A stretch of DNA of 64,000 nucleotides from Rhineura floridana (GCF_030035675.1 NC_084481.1:49536399-49600398); one strand, 5' to 3'. Shown: positions 37,401 through 44,344, counted from the stretch's first letter. Program-made: numbers and translations. Notes: generated by a model not told the origin, from the sequence alone.

Positions 37401-40400
37401 GGTATGATGTTTTGCAGAGCTCAGTGTAATCAGATATTCAGTGAGAACATTGGACTTGACAATGCTAAGCCACTTGGAGCATTGCAGGCAAACACAAGCA
37501 ATGGTGAGTTCCTCTTCCTTTAGGGTAAATTTATATTGTCACTTGTGCATCATGCAGACATTCATGATTATGTCTGCCATATGCTATAGGCTATGAAAGC
37601 TATGGACCAAATAGCTAAGGAAAGAGTATTATTACTAGTACTATTATTAATACTAATGCTACTAATTAATTATCCCACCCTTCCTCCCAGAAGGAGCCCA
37701 GGGCTCTTTTTTTAATACAATTTTGAATGAAAAAGAGTGATTCATGATTCAAACAATGTGATCCTAATGCTAATTTCAAAATTGTTTGCTGTTTTATAAA
37801 GGTCACAGTGATGTAAAATTTCTTCCAAAGTCTGAAGGAAGCAAAACTGATGCAGCTGAAGTGAGAAAAAGCAACAAGCTTGAAGCATTGAATTGCCAGT
37901 CATGTAAAAATGATGTTTCTCTAAATCAGGAAGGCAATCCTCAGGCATTTCTAGAGATGCATGATAAAAAATGGGATCAGTCCAGCAGAGAGATGATGAA
38001 GACTCAGGATGTTGCAATTCAGGCAATGCCATCTGATGATAATTTAGGCCAGACTGCATTAAGGGAGAATACTGATCCTAAAGGTTGCAAACTGATCACA
38101 CCCACAGGTTCAACTTGCATGCACAAATCATCTCTGGACAATCAACCCTCAGGGTTCCTCAACAGGGTACACGAGACCATGGGAACTATGAGAGACTTCA
38201 ACCAACAGAGGCAACAATCGACACATGACAGAGCAAATCCTAATGACAACCAAAATAACACATTTGCAAATGATAACCATGTTCAGACACAGAGAGTTGT
38301 CAAAAGCCATGTTAGTTCTCCCACAAAAGGTTACCCACTTTATCAACAATACTCTAAACCTAAACCTAAACCTTCCAATGAGATAACAAGAGACTACATA
38401 CCCAAAGTTGGAATGACTACCTATAAAATAGTGCCTCCAAAATCTCTGGAAATAGTGAAGAATTGGGAGCCAGATCGTGTGGAGGATCAGGAAGCAGCCA
38501 ACTTGCACATGTCTCCTAAGAAGGAGAAGTCCCAGGAATTTGGTACACAAACAGAAATTCTTAACTCAGAAAGCCTGAACCAAACAGGATATGTTTTTAG
38601 ACAGGAAGTTACATTGCTAGAGAATGATCCACTGCATAAAACATACAGTGTTGATAATGCCACAGTTTCTTTCTCTAATGCAAAAGGCAAGGCAATGGAA
38701 GTGGAACTTTCCAGACCTAGTCCAGATCACATCACAACTCCATTTGTATTAAACACAGAAAACAAAAGTTGTTCACCCCCTGCAAAGCAAGAAAAATCAA
38801 GTATCTTGAGTCCTACAGCAAAACCAAGCAATTTTTATTTGCAGATGCAAAGGAGGGCTTCTTCTGATTATGTAACATCCGCAGTTGCAAGAAGTGGTTC
38901 CGTTAGTAGCCCTACTCAAAATGAAGCTAAGAGTATAGAGCCAGAGAAAAAGTTGGCATCACCAGATCATACTTCTTTTCCATTTCCTAGAACAGTTAAT
39001 GTTCCTTCTCAGTTAGTAGAGGAAAAGATGGAAAATGGGCATAATGAGGAAAAAACAGAAGTTGCCACTTCTCCTGTAACAATGCCTAAACCTCTGAATT
39101 CTCCATGCTCCCAGCCTCCTCCAATAAATCTGAAAACTCTGAGGACTTTTGTTTTGCCGCAACCCTATTCAAGTTCCAGGCCATCACCTTTTGCTCTTGC
39201 TGTATCTTCAGCAGTTAGGAGATCACAGTCATTCAGTAAAACATGTGCCAGTGGAAGCAGGTCACTAAAAGAGCAATCCTCTCTCGACCTTTCCTCATCA
39301 GTGTCCAACATAGAGATAAGGAACCATTCTCCTTTACAGAGCGCAACTGGACAGTCACAACAGAGCATGACCGACAAGGTAGAATCTACAATACCATTTA
39401 AAAAAAAAATGTGCCTGACCTCCATGCTTTCCTTTCTTAAATACAGATAAATTGGTATGTTGGGGTCATTTGCCAAAATAAAAGAGAAATGTACAGATTT
39501 TCATTAAAAGTGTGCATGGCATGAGGGAATGCTACTAAGTAAGGTGGTATGACTTCACTTGGGGTGATTTTTTTCTTCTGCTCCAAACAGAAAAATAATT
39601 GTGCAACCAACGAACAAAATAGGCAGGGGCCCTCTTTTTCTGGCCACCCAACAACTGCTGTCTGTGAGAGAGGCATTGCTGTGACACTCCAGCGCCCTGA
39701 CCCAGAACAGATCCACCAGAGCTTGCTGGCTGCAATTCGCTCTGGAGAAGCTGCTGCCAAATTGAGAAGGGTGAGGTGTTGTTATTTCCCCCCCTCCTCG
39801 TCATTAAAATAAGTAACAATGGATTTACAGTGCTTATTTCAAAATTACTATAGCAATGAGTGCTGGCATTAATTGTGATGAATGAATCTCGTGAGTGTGA
39901 TTTCAGCAATAGTGCCAGTAGGAGATGTATGAACTGAGTGCAAGCTGTTTGTGCTGGCCTTGAGTTGAGTAGAGGAAAGAGCATATGCAGCACTTCCCTT
40001 AAGCATACATTTGGCATAAAATGTATGGGGTTAGGGCACCCAGGTAACTCGAGCTCCTTCCCCAGCCCATCCTCCAGTAATAGCTGTTATGAAGAAGCCG
40101 TCGAGATCAAGGTCTGGTGAAATGTACCTCTTATGCTTCTTCAGAATCTGAAAATACCTTACGAATGTTCAGCTTTTCTGTCTCAAATTTCAAAAAGATA
40201 TTTCATCAATTAGGGGAAAGAAGGTATCCATGTAGAACTGGAAAGGGGGGAGGGGTATTTTAAAAAGAGTGCTTTGTTCATCTTGTGTCAAGAACATGAG
40301 CATTTTTATCTTCCAACAAGGTCCCGTCATAGATATTATCCTGTTCTGAATTGTCCATGGCTGAAATATGGTAATAAGAGACATATTTTTAAGTTTTCCA

Positions 40401-43400
40401 GCCCAAAATGTATAAATAGATACTGCTTTCCTTCTTTCATTTTGTTTTTTCTATACTATGCAAAATTTCACCCCGCTTTGTCTCTCTCTCTCTCTCTCTC
40501 CTGGCTCCATTCTATGCTTTTCCTTGTTTGTTTGTTTAATTAATGTGTGAATCACTTCCCATAAAACATCCTGAAGCAATTTAACAGTAAAATACTCAGC
40601 ATAACTTTTCTCCAAGTCACTTCATATTCCTCCTTCAATACCTTTCCCAATTCTCACTATTTCAGCTAGTGCTATCCTGGTCAGTTCACACCTAAACTTC
40701 CACCCTTCCACATTCTCCCCTTTCCCATGCCCATTACTGATGGGTCAGTCCATGTTTTCTTCACCAGTCCTGTCTTGTCTATTATAGGCTGCTAGCCCAG
40801 TTCACTCCTGATTAGTTAGGCAGGGAGATTCTGGCACTCCCATCTCAGCTAGGCAGGCTCCAGAGTTGTGAATCTGTCCTTGAGCTTAGGGGTACCTTCT
40901 CAAATGTTAGCTGGAAAAAACAGAATAGCCATGTTTTGTCTTATGTGACCGGGAAAGGTTTCTGGGAATGCAGCATATTTATATTAATTGTTTGTTTATA
41001 AAAATATTTGTATACCGCCCATTCACATAACATATCAAGGTGGTGCACAATATAAGATAGGTTGAAATAAAACGTAGAGAAAGTTTTTTCCCCATGCATG
41101 TTAAGTGAGGGACAGCCTTTCACCCAACACCTAAGCATTTCTCTGTTTTGCATTCTAGACTTGGACATTCATTACAGCTCAGACAGAATTGTGCAAAAGC
41201 TCACAGAGGCTGGTTTATTTAAAAAAAAATTAAAAAGTGGTGGAAATTGTATTCTATGAAAGTCTTACCCCTAGTAAAATGGTCTAGGCACCCTGGGCTT
41301 CTTGTGGGAGGAAGGGTGAGATATGAATTAAATAAATAAGGGCTTTCACAGAAATCATAAGGGACTGTTCTAAGTTTTAGCTCACTTGGGTTGTAGAATC
41401 AGACATGCTTAGGGTTTGCACATTTCCTTTACTCTCAAGGCTTGGGAGTCTACCTAAGCTGTACTAACTCAGGGCTTTCAGAGTTCCAAAAATTGCCTTT
41501 GGGGGCTGCTTCCGTTGGATGTTCAGAGTTACTCAAAAGTATGCCTAAACTTGATAAAATGGAGGTACTTCTCAAAAATCACAGAAGTGAACACACGACT
41601 AAATAGGTTGATTTGGCTCAGCTCCAGTACCAAATAATGCAGACAGTACTAAGCTGTCCAGGCACATTTTGTTTTTAAGATAAGGAATTTAGGTTTTCCT
41701 CAATTTTATTCAGTTTGAGAGAACTTTTTTTTAAAAAAAGTAGCATGATAATGACTGCGCTAACTCACTATCTTACAGTATGAAGAAGTGAAACTGGGGT
41801 GAGAGAAGTGTGGTATCAAATTTATTTTTAAGCCTCTTGTGAAGATGAAGTCACAGAGTGTCTGTAAAATGTTGCTTCAACTTTTAAAACAAAGCGTATT
41901 ACATGGGGAAAGAATTAAACACTAACATCAGCAGACCAGAAATTACCAGATTCACTTGTGTGTGAAGAACAAGTGAAAAGACATTTAACTCCTATTTAAA
42001 TAAGAAAGGTGGGCCAATGCTTTGTGGTATTAAATTGGGCAAAAGGTCTGTCAGGTGCTCTCAGCATCCGCCAAGCATTCAAGAAACAAGGCAAAAATTG
42101 CTACTACAGTAAGCCAACCATTCTTTTTTTCTTTAATAACTTGTTAGGGTGCAGAGCCAAACTCTGGCCTTTTGTGCTGTGGTTTTATTCCTGCTGAATA
42201 AAGCTCACAGTAATTGCTAACCAAATGGGTCAAATGAGGTTGGAGTTTGAAACGATTTCTCTCTCCGGAATATTTCCATCATATGACAACTCTCCCTGTG
42301 ACTTTTCCTTGGGGGTCACACATCTTAAGACATTACTTTCAGTTTTAAAATAAAATGAAAAATAAAATGAATCCATAGACCTGTTGTATTGCCCATGTCT
42401 GCTGAAGACAAACTTCAGGCTGCTTTTTTTTTTAAGCTACAACCCTGAGGTTCCCTAACTGGAGCCTGGTGCAAAATGGTGGCTTAGTGGGCAAAGCCCA
42501 GTTACCTACTGTCCCCTCACCCATGAGCCATACACTAGGATTATTTGCATATCCAGTAACAGAACACATCTGAATTACTTCAGATCAGAGATTCTAATTG
42601 GCTAGAGCCAGAATTACTACAAATAATCCAGTGATCTATCAGTAGAGCCCTATTTAACTTCTGTCTAACCCTGGTCAACAATTATAGACCATGAATTTCC
42701 CATGGTTAACTTGTTGGCCACTGTGAGAACAGGAGGCTGGACTAGATGTGCCATTGGCCTGATCCAGCAGGCTCTTATGTTCATAGTCATTCAGTGCATA
42801 GTAAAACCAAATATGGCCAGAAATAAAAGTTCTTCAGAGGAATAATAATTCCTGTGGTTTGAAATTTGGGTCCATTCCTATTGGGACTTTGGGGTCTCAA
42901 TCCAGTATTATAGAGGTGTCATGCTGCTGTGCATATTGAACCCTGTGTTTAACCAGATTATTTTGGCTTGCTTTTACTTAGTGATGTTGAAAATCAGTTG
43001 AGCTTTAGCAGACTGGAGAGAATGTGTGGTGACATTAAAGTAGTCAGTTTTTTGTGGGGAACTTGAAACTATATAAATTAGAGTGGGATTTAAAAGAGAA
43101 ACAAGTAATGTATGCTTAGGACAAGACAAGTTAATGGGGAAGATGTGTTTAAGGAACAAGATTTTAAAAATTCATCAAAGCTGTATTACTTAGTCCAATT
43201 TGTAGTCATCCCCCCTACTGCCCCCCCAAGATGGTAGTAGATCTGCTTGTGGCTCCTGGCAATTTGACACCAGAATCACTGCATAAATCTCGAATAGCCA
43301 TCTACTCTGCAAATACTTTCTTCCTAAGCCCCAGTTCTCATATTGCTGTGCAAGTATAGTTGGTGCCAGAAAACTACCACTCTCCTATGTGTCATTTCTT

Positions 43401-44344
43401 CTTGTTAATACATGAGACTCTGTAGAATGATGTAGGCCAGTGACTGTGCTGTTCCTTTGCATGTGCACACATTACTAATCCAGCTACTGATGTAGCTTGT
43501 GTAGTTCAGACCTTTATTTATTACTTAGGCATTGTGAAATTGAGCCAGAGGGGTTTGGTTCATCAGTAGCTACCACTCTAACTCAACAAAGGGCATTGTG
43601 TTTGTGTTTGTATGTGTGCATGTGGATCACCAATGTACCTTTCTTAATCTCTGATGTGCCATTTTTCCCTAGTAACATGAGGACTGGGCCTGAGACAGAA
43701 GAGCATGTATGGACGCACACAGATAATGATTGAGTTTTCCAGCATTTTGACGCTTGTCAGTGTTACTTTAATTAGCGTAGGCTGCCTCGGACTTTTCTGG
43801 AGAGGCAGAATATAAGTAAATGTATTTATGTAGCTTCATTTTATCCCGCCCTTTGCGAGGAACTCAGGATAGCGTACATGCTTCTTTACCCTGAGTTATC
43901 CTCACCAACCTTGTGAGGTAGGTTAGACTGAAAGAGAGGAGAGAGTGCCTTTTCTCACACTGCCTCTCTGAAAAAAACGTCTTCAGTGCTTGTGTTAGAT
44001 ACCTAGAGTTGCATCTGACTTAAGTCATACTCAGAGTAGATCCATTGAAACAAATAGATATGACTAATTGAAGTAAATTGATTTCAGTGGGTCTACTCTG
44101 AGTATGACTTAAGTAAAATTCCTAATATAATTTTCATCAGATGATCAATGATAGCTTTTGAAACAGTTGCAAGTCTAAATTACTGGTGGGTGGCTTCCAT
44201 TGTGAGTCAGGTCAGCTTTTCTTCCATGTACCTGATTAAATTTTCTTCTTTCAGGTTGCGCCTCCATCAAATACTGTTGCCATCAATGGAAGATCCAGTC
44301 TCAGTTCCTCAGTGTCTGTAGAAGCAAGATACAGTAATCACTAG
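4214..44344 (+). CDS. COBLL1: COBLL1, 3' part of gene (13 exons, 5' end outside window)
   Basis: Cordon-bleu WH2 repeat protein-like 1, a cytoplasmic actin-regulatory protein related to COBL. Thirteen exons with GT donors and AG acceptors join in one frame and give 1120 visible residues ending at a TAG at 44342-44344. Visible order: ubiquitin-like cordon-bleu region (residues about 1-143), conserved basic segment (about 168-189), two KRAP-type motifs (KKRRAPLPP near 228 and KRKAPSPPP near 298), a long Ser/Pro-rich disordered region, and one WH2 domain (about 1066-1093). In COBL, KRAP motifs bind syndapin SH3 domains; the same role here is inferred. From memory, vertebrate COBLL1 proteins are somewhat over 1100 residues, so only the N-terminal exons and promoter are missing. 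Identification rests on recalled similarity to mammalian COBLL1 across several exons, which is stronger than to COBL. Introns carry many transposons but no exon is disrupted. Confidence 0.95.
4416..5152 (+). other. COBLL1 intron, no feature seen
   Basis: A short intron between the two ubiquitin-like exons. A chance open frame (4562-4825) has no recognisable domain and was not called. Confidence 0.6.
5153..5381 (+). CDS. COBLL1: COBLL1 exon: second half of cordon-bleu ubiquitin-like region
   Basis: The acceptor AG is at 5151-5152 and the donor GTAAGA at 5382. Seventy-six codons plus one base encode residues 68-143: [20 protein letters not shown], then a [15 protein letters not shown] stretch and a [19 protein letters not shown] end. 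This is the best conserved block of COBL/COBLL1 proteins and the strongest evidence for the gene call. It ends in phase 1, which fits the next exon. Confidence 0.96.
5382..6274 (+). other. COBLL1 intron, no clear feature
   Basis: Unique-looking intronic sequence with a poly-C run near 5636. The stretch near 5860-5990 resembles the degraded body of a tRNA-type SINE but is too diverged to call. Confidence 0.45.
6275..6565 (+). mobile_element. tRNA-derived SINE split by a mini-transposon
   Basis: The left half holds TGCTTTGCATGCAGAAG and GGGTTCAGTCCCTGGCATC (a B-box-like sequence), and the right half GAGCTAGATGGACCAATGG. The same SINE is intact at 50521-50702. The two halves are separated by the element at 6395-6503. 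Confidence 0.7.
6395..6503. mobile_element. palindromic mini-transposon (hAT-like) inside a SINE
   Basis: It starts CAGCCTTCCCTAACCTGGTG and ends in the inverted GACCAGATTGGGGAAGACTA, with CCTCCAG/CTGGAGG pairing inside. Related half-copies lie at 26593-26672, 27822-27896 and 52548-52633. The hAT assignment is by general form only. Confidence 0.6.
6566..7219 (+). other. COBLL1 intron, no feature seen
   Basis: AT-rich sequence with homopolymer T/G runs near 6700-6722. No exon or recognised repeat. Confidence 0.45.
7220..8490 (-). pseudogene. CR1 LINE, reverse-transcriptase fragment, degraded
   Basis: The minus strand reads as a decayed CR1 ORF2. [10 protein letters not shown] lies near the 8440 end, a [10 protein letters not shown]-like block follows, and 7746-7967 keeps an open stretch with [20 protein letters not shown] and [11 protein letters not shown]. 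These are the fingers, palm and post-palm parts of CR1-type reverse transcriptase. Stops and frameshifts interrupt it, and the 5' part and endonuclease domain are missing. It is an old dead copy, antisense to COBLL1. Confidence 0.85.
8768..8960 (-). mobile_element. CR1 3' end fragment
   Basis: Read on the minus strand it has a CAGGATGCTAGACTAGGTGG-like core, the 3'-terminal signature also seen on the plus strand at 42685-42790 and 63040-63120. Diverged. Confidence 0.5.
8961..9699 (+). other. COBLL1 intron, no feature seen
   Basis: Open frames in this stretch (9215-9564) show no domain and no splice-phase fit; nothing supported. Confidence 0.4.
9715..9868 (-). mobile_element. tRNA-derived SINE, minus strand
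   Basis: Minus strand: a tRNA-like head with a GACCAGGTTCAAATCTC B-box region, followed by the conserved body that reads CCCTGTGAGGTAGGTTGGG on the plus strand. Same head type as at 55984-56193. Confidence 0.6.
10130..10740 (-). pseudogene. CR1-like ORF1 esterase-domain fragment
   Basis: The minus-strand open frame 10456-10740 reads [20 protein letters not shown], then [20 protein letters not shown] and [17 protein letters not shown]. The HVGTND block is the third motif of SGNH/GDSL hydrolases. Esterase domains are known in ORF1 of CR1-like non-LTR retrotransposons. The frame is broken beyond 10456, and no adjoining ORF2 was found, so this is a truncated relic, not a host esterase gene. Confidence 0.7.
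10741..11415 (+). other. COBLL1 intron before the 39-nt exon
   Basis: No repeat recognised. The 11160-11345 part is less AT-rich and low in repeats, so a conserved element is possible, but nothing in the sequence proves it. Confidence 0.35.
11416..11454 (+). CDS. COBLL1: COBLL1 39-nt small exon
   Basis: CCTAG acceptor at 11411-11415 and GTGAGT donor at 11455. The 39 nt enter and leave in phase 1, so the exon can be skipped without a frame change. It encodes [13 protein letters not shown], with the last base opening the Asp codon of the next exon. Mammalian COBLL1 has a recalled segment ending in SSLQ at the same place, which supports a real exon rather than a chance open stretch. It is absent from single-exon ORF listings because of its size. 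Confidence 0.82.
11455..12726 (+). other. COBLL1 intron, no clear feature
   Basis: AT-rich. A diverged L2-like tail may lie at about 12200-12290 on the minus strand. No exon seen. Confidence 0.35.
12727..12824 (+). CDS. COBLL1: COBLL1 exon: conserved basic segment
   Basis: The acceptor TTATAG ends at 12726 and the donor GTAAGG begins at 12825. The exon encodes [13 protein letters not shown] followed by [20 protein letters not shown] (residues 157-189). The aromatic-basic cluster is nearly invariant in recalled COBLL1 orthologues. The exon ends in phase 0. Confidence 0.94.
13121..13208. repeat. short palindromic MITE-like repeat
   Basis: TACTCAAAAATAAGTCCCAT and the inverted TACTAGCAAGTAAGTGCT arms end in a TTGCAGCCTAA terminus. 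Related copies lie at 51180-51270, 52215-52320, 59230-59335 and 59349-59440. Its core resembles the tandem unit of the composite repeats. Confidence 0.5.
13672..13911 (+). CDS. COBLL1: COBLL1 exon: first KRAP-type proline motif
   Basis: The acceptor AG is at 13670-13671; the donor at 13912 is GTTGGT, a weak but usable match. Eighty codons (residues 190-269) begin [12 protein letters not shown] and include [21 protein letters not shown] (the first KRAP-type motif), [10 protein letters not shown] and a [10 protein letters not shown] end. In COBL this type of motif recruits syndapin/PACSIN SH3 domains; here the binding is inferred. Confidence 0.95.
13912..16082 (+). other. COBLL1 intron, largely featureless
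   Basis: Long AT-rich intron part. Open frames at 15170-15615 have no recognised domain and read through low-complexity T runs; not called. Confidence 0.4.
16083..16488 (+). mobile_element. interspersed repeat with L2-like 3' tail
   Basis: The first part (16083-16260, GATGCCAGCTGTTGGCCAGG) is similar to 62203-62280. From 16376 a GAGAGCTTCGGCTGTGGGGT motif and an AATAAATAAATAAA tail mark an L2-like 3' end. Whether this is one element or two is unclear. Confidence 0.45.
16489..18500 (+). other. COBLL1 intron, no clear feature
   Basis: Several chance open frames without domains (16740-17036, 17599-17832, 17905-18206). Poly-G runs occur near 16915 and 18018. Nothing supported as a gene. Confidence 0.35.
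18501..19970 (+). pseudogene. L2-like LINE reverse-transcriptase relic
   Basis: Plus-strand decayed copy of the family that is open at 35420-37018. Recognisable pieces are [15 protein letters not shown] near 18550, [17 protein letters not shown] near 19080, a YADD-like Y-A-D-D-M-E-L-C-F region near 19310, KLNPDKAE near 19430 and the [11 protein letters not shown] region near 19860. Many frame changes; sense to COBLL1. Confidence 0.8.
20660..20774. mobile_element. near-perfect palindromic mini-transposon
   Basis: CAGAGCTTGGAAAAGTTACT pairs with AGTAACTTTTCCAAGCTCTG at the other end, followed inward by GAACTACAACTCCCATC and its inverse. Arms are about 42 bp with very few mismatches and a GC-rich loop. 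The first ten bases equal the left terminus of the hAT-type element at 60342. No exact 8-bp target duplication was seen. Confidence 0.7.
20783..21330 (+). pseudogene. L2-like LINE 3' end with tail
   Basis: Plus strand encodes [20 protein letters not shown] and [16 protein letters not shown], the C-terminal end of the same LINE ORF as at 35420-37018. The AATAAAATAAAAAATAAATA tail ends at about 21325. It is a separate insertion from 18501-19970, because both contain the same protein segment. Confidence 0.75.
22807..23055 (+). repeat. tandem array, about 174-bp unit, copy B
   Basis: Two units starting at 22807 and 22981 with the same conserved core as in copy A. Confidence 0.7.
23119..26425. 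mobile_element. CACTA-ended inverted-repeat element, copy B
   Basis: Arms of 279 bp at 23119-23397 and 26147-26425, the same length as in copy A. Ends CACTAATAGG and CCTATTAGTG. Without the L1 insertion it would be about 1.35 kb. Confidence 0.6.
23690..25664 (+). mobile_element. ORF1-only L1-type element (half-L1) with target duplication
   Basis: The insertion 23708-25646 is flanked by the exact 18-bp direct repeat AGAAGTGTCTTAATTTGC (23690-23707 and 25647-25664) and ends in a poly-A run. A GC-richer leader (23708-24481) precedes an ATG at 24482. The frame starts [20 protein letters not shown], meets one TGA near 24570, then stays open to the stop at 25103. The protein has a coiled-coil-like N part ([20 protein letters not shown]) and an RNA-binding-like part ([15 protein letters not shown], then [10 protein letters not shown] and [20 protein letters not shown]). 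No ORF2 follows: about 0.5 kb of AT-rich 3' UTR leads to the poly-A. This matches the half-L1 arrangement known in mammals (HAL1). Confidence 0.8.
26593..26672. mobile_element. mini-transposon, CAGCCTTCCC family
   Basis: Starts CAGCCTTCCCCAACATGGTA and ends GGCTAGGGAAAGCTG, with GACTACAGTTCCCATC inside. Shortened relative of 6395-6503. Confidence 0.5.
26855..27005 (+). CDS. COBLL1: COBLL1 exon: second KRAP-type motif
   Basis: CCAG acceptor at 26851-26854, donor GTAATC at 27006; fifty codons plus one base (residues 270-319). It encodes [27 protein letters not shown] and [10 protein letters not shown]. The KRKAPSPPP motif is the second KRAP-type site. It lies 12.9 kb from the preceding exon because LINE and composite-repeat insertions fill the intron. 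Confidence 0.93.
27347..27421 (+). CDS. COBLL1: COBLL1 75-nt exon
   Basis: TTTCAG acceptor to 27346 and GTACTT donor at 27422. The exon is 75 nt, phase 1 in and out, so it is frame-neutral if skipped. It encodes a Ser/Glu-rich stretch, [10 protein letters not shown] and [10 protein letters not shown]. This is a poorly conserved linker, so the call rests on splice sites, phase and the open frame; alternative use is plausible. Confidence 0.78.
27822..27896. mobile_element. mini-transposon half-copy, CAGCCTTCCC family
   Basis: Only the right half is present: GCAGTTGTAGTCCAGAACTG, then GGTTGGGGAAGGCTG. The left half is replaced by a C-rich run. Confidence 0.45.
27910..28193 (+). mobile_element. 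tRNA-type SINE body with L2-like tail
   Basis: CCATGAAGTTCACTGGGTGA is the conserved body of the tRNA SINE seen reversed at 55984-56193. The end GGGAGGAAGAGTGGGATATA plus AATAAATAAAT is an L2-like tail. The tRNA head is missing. Confidence 0.5.
28194..29981 (+). other. COBLL1 intron, no clear feature
   Basis: Pyrimidine-rich tract at 28840-28990, poly-G at 29096-29108, and CAA triplet repeat near 29730. No exon or repeat family recognised. Confidence 0.4.
29982..30137 (+). CDS. COBLL1: COBLL1 156-nt linker exon
   Basis: The acceptor AG is at 29980-29981 and the preferred donor GTAGGT at 30138. It encodes [20 protein letters not shown] and a hydrophilic tail ending PDESEVSLK. It is phase 1 in and out, 156 nt. 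A second GT at 30142 would add four bases and break the frame with the next exon, so 30137 was chosen as the end. Confidence 0.82.
31330..31552 (+). repeat. tandem array, about 151-bp unit, copy C
   Basis: Two units starting at 31330 and 31481, with shorter pyrimidine spacers than in A and B. Confidence 0.65.
31752..32086 (-). mobile_element. Sauria-type tRNA SINE, minus strand, with target duplication
   Basis: The SINE is 31765-32073, bounded by CTGAGATATTGTA (31752-31764) and CTGAGATATCGTA (32074-32086). On the minus strand the tRNA-like head is GTGGCGCAGAGTGGTAAGC with a GAGTTCGATTCCAACGG B box. The body is followed by a BovB-like 3' end, GTGGGGACACCTTTACC and an A-rich tail. One mismatch in 13 of the target duplication suggests modest age. 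It sits inside the left arm of the copy C inverted repeat. This SINE family is typical of squamates. Confidence 0.82.
33346..33520 (+). mobile_element. tRNA-derived SINE
   Basis: AATGCTTTGCATGCGGAAGG and CTGGCATCTCCAGGTAGG, then GCTGCTGCCAGTCACTGTAG. Same family as 50521-50702, 3' part diverged. Confidence 0.65.
33886..34126 (+). CDS. COBLL1: COBLL1 acidic exon
   Basis: TGTAG acceptor to 33885, donor GTAAGT at 34127. It encodes [18 protein letters not shown] followed by an acidic run ending [14 protein letters not shown]. The [11 protein letters not shown] core is shared with recalled mammalian COBLL1, which fixes the frame. It ends with two bases of a Lys codon completed by the exon at 37418. 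Confidence 0.92.
34320..34445. repeat. palindromic MITE-like repeat
   Basis: Inverted arms TCCTGCTCAGAATAGACTCA and GGCCTACTCTGAGTAAAACC. Relatives at 44019-44112 and 57430-57545. Confidence 0.5.
34530..35221 (+). other. COBLL1 intron with L2-like tail fragment
   Basis: A minus-strand L2-like 3' tail at about 34535-34595 (TTTATTTATTTGCCGCATTT). The rest shows nothing recognised. Confidence 0.4.
35222..37060 (-). mobile_element. L2-like LINE, 5'-truncated, long open ORF2
   Basis: Minus-strand non-LTR element. Its 3' end at 35222-35420 has an ATTATTATTATT-type microsatellite tail and a short 3' UTR. ORF2 lies upstream. The first half of ORF2, including any endonuclease domain, is missing. The right border is uncertain (37020-37130). 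It lies antisense in the COBLL1 intron before the 37418 exon. Confidence 0.85.
35420..37018 (-). CDS. reverse transcriptase (C-terminal ORF2 part) of L2-like LINE
   Basis: The frame is open for 532 codons. In order: [19 protein letters not shown] and [20 protein letters not shown] (fingers), [20 protein letters not shown] (palm motif A), [20 protein letters not shown] (motif B), [13 protein letters not shown] (catalytic YADD, motif C), [15 protein letters not shown] (motif D region), then the conserved LINE end [20 protein letters not shown] to [14 protein letters not shown]. All catalytic aspartates expected for a reverse transcriptase are present. The start is a GTG inside a frame that continues upstream to about 37130, so it is not a real initiation site. 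It is the youngest-looking LINE of its family in the window; relatives at 18501, 20783, 59970 and 63480 are decayed. Confidence 0.9.
   Translation of the reverse strand: MSRTQSCPVLLDEFQLVQLEDVDMVLGQIRATTSALDPCPSWLIKASRNGTAGWAKEVINASLREGVVPPCLKQAIVRPLLKKPSLDPDNFNNYRPVANVPFLGKVLERVVARQLQALLDETDYLDPFQSGFRPGFGTETALVALYDDLCREKDRGSVTLLVLLDLSAAFDTIDHGILLGRLADLGVGGTAWRWLCSYLGNRLQKVMLGEHYSSPWVLQYGVPQGSVLSPMLLNIYMKPLGEVIRSYGVRFQQYADDTQLYFSFSSSSGEAVAVLNRCLAAIMDWMRANKLKLNPDKTEMLLVGGPSAQMVDVRPALDGVTLPLKEQVRSLGILLDPLLSLEAQVASVARNAFYQLRLVAQLRPYLDRENLASVIHALVTSRLDYCNALYVGLPLKTIRKLQLVQNAAARVLTGTKKFDHITPILAQLHWLPICFRARFKVLVLTYKALNGTGPQYLMERLSRYIPTRSLRSTSKALRVPTHTEARRTVTRSRAFSVAAPELWNALPDEIRLAPSLSSFRRQVKTHLFTQAF
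37418..37503 (+). CDS. COBLL1: COBLL1 86-nt exon
   Basis: TTTGCAG acceptor to 37417 and GTGAGT donor at 37504. The first base completes Lys 477, then [20 protein letters not shown] and ALQANTSN. The phase (2 in, 1 out) is the only one compatible with both neighbours. It lies just downstream of an intact-looking antisense LINE insertion. Confidence 0.82.
37802..39378 (+). CDS. COBLL1: COBLL1 large disordered central exon
   Basis: The acceptor AG is at 37800-37801 and the donor GTAGAA at 39379. The 1577 nt encode 525 full codons plus a split Gly (residues 506-1031). The protein is hydrophilic and Ser/Pro/Lys/Asn-rich with no recognisable fold. Short conserved-looking spots include [39 protein letters not shown] and the [19 protein letters not shown] stretch followed by Ser/Pro-rich sequence. 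A long single exon at this position is typical of COBL/COBLL1 genes. The frame stays open past the donor, but a cordon-bleu-like exon in phase follows at 39591. Confidence 0.95.
39591..39770 (+). CDS. COBLL1: COBLL1 exon: WH2 actin-binding domain
   Basis: AAACAG acceptor to 39590 and GTGAGG donor at 39771; exactly 60 codons in phase 0. [20 protein letters not shown] and [10 protein letters not shown] form a WH2 domain: an amphipathic helix followed by the LKKV-like element completed by the Val of the last exon. WH2 domains bind monomeric actin. The protein keeps one WH2 here, as in mammalian COBLL1, while COBL has three. Confidence 0.96.
42685..42790 (+). mobile_element. CR1 3' end
   Basis: GGCCACTGTGAGAACAGGAG, then GGACTAGATGTGCCATTGGC and CTGATCCAGCAGGCTCTTAT. 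The same terminus occurs at 63040-63120. Confidence 0.6.
43800..43975 (-). mobile_element. tRNA-type SINE body, minus strand
   Basis: ATCCTCACCAACCTTGTGAG and AGGTAGGTTAGACTGAAAGA, preceded by an L2-like tail (CCCGCCCTTTGCGAGG). Diverged. Confidence 0.45.
44019..44112. repeat. palindromic MITE-like repeat
   Basis: CTTAAGTCATACTCAGAGTA (44019) is exactly inverted at 44093-44112. The inner part pairs less well. It lies in the last COBLL1 intron, 140 bases before the terminal exon. Confidence 0.65.
44255..44344 (+). CDS. COBLL1: COBLL1 terminal exon, coding part
   Basis: The TTTCAG acceptor ends at 44254. It encodes [20 protein letters not shown], then SVEARYSNH and a TAG stop. The first Val ends the WH2 motif, and [11 protein letters not shown] resembles the recalled mammalian C terminus. 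The exon continues into the 3' UTR. Confidence 0.93.
   Translation, partial: VAPPSNTVAINGRSSLSSSVSVEARYSNH

Larger units (their letters stand above)
40440..44018 (+). other. last COBLL1 intron, mostly featureless
   Basis: Holds a CT run at 40481-40501, L2-like tails at about 40980-41070 (minus) and 41285-41340 (plus), a CR1 3' end at 42685-42790, and a SINE-like stretch at 43800-43975 (minus). No exon fits between 39770 and 44255. Confidence 0.45.

Noticed and set aside
38149-38690. Minus-strand frames opposite the large COBLL1 exon
   Set aside because: Antisense shadows of a well-supported coding exon.
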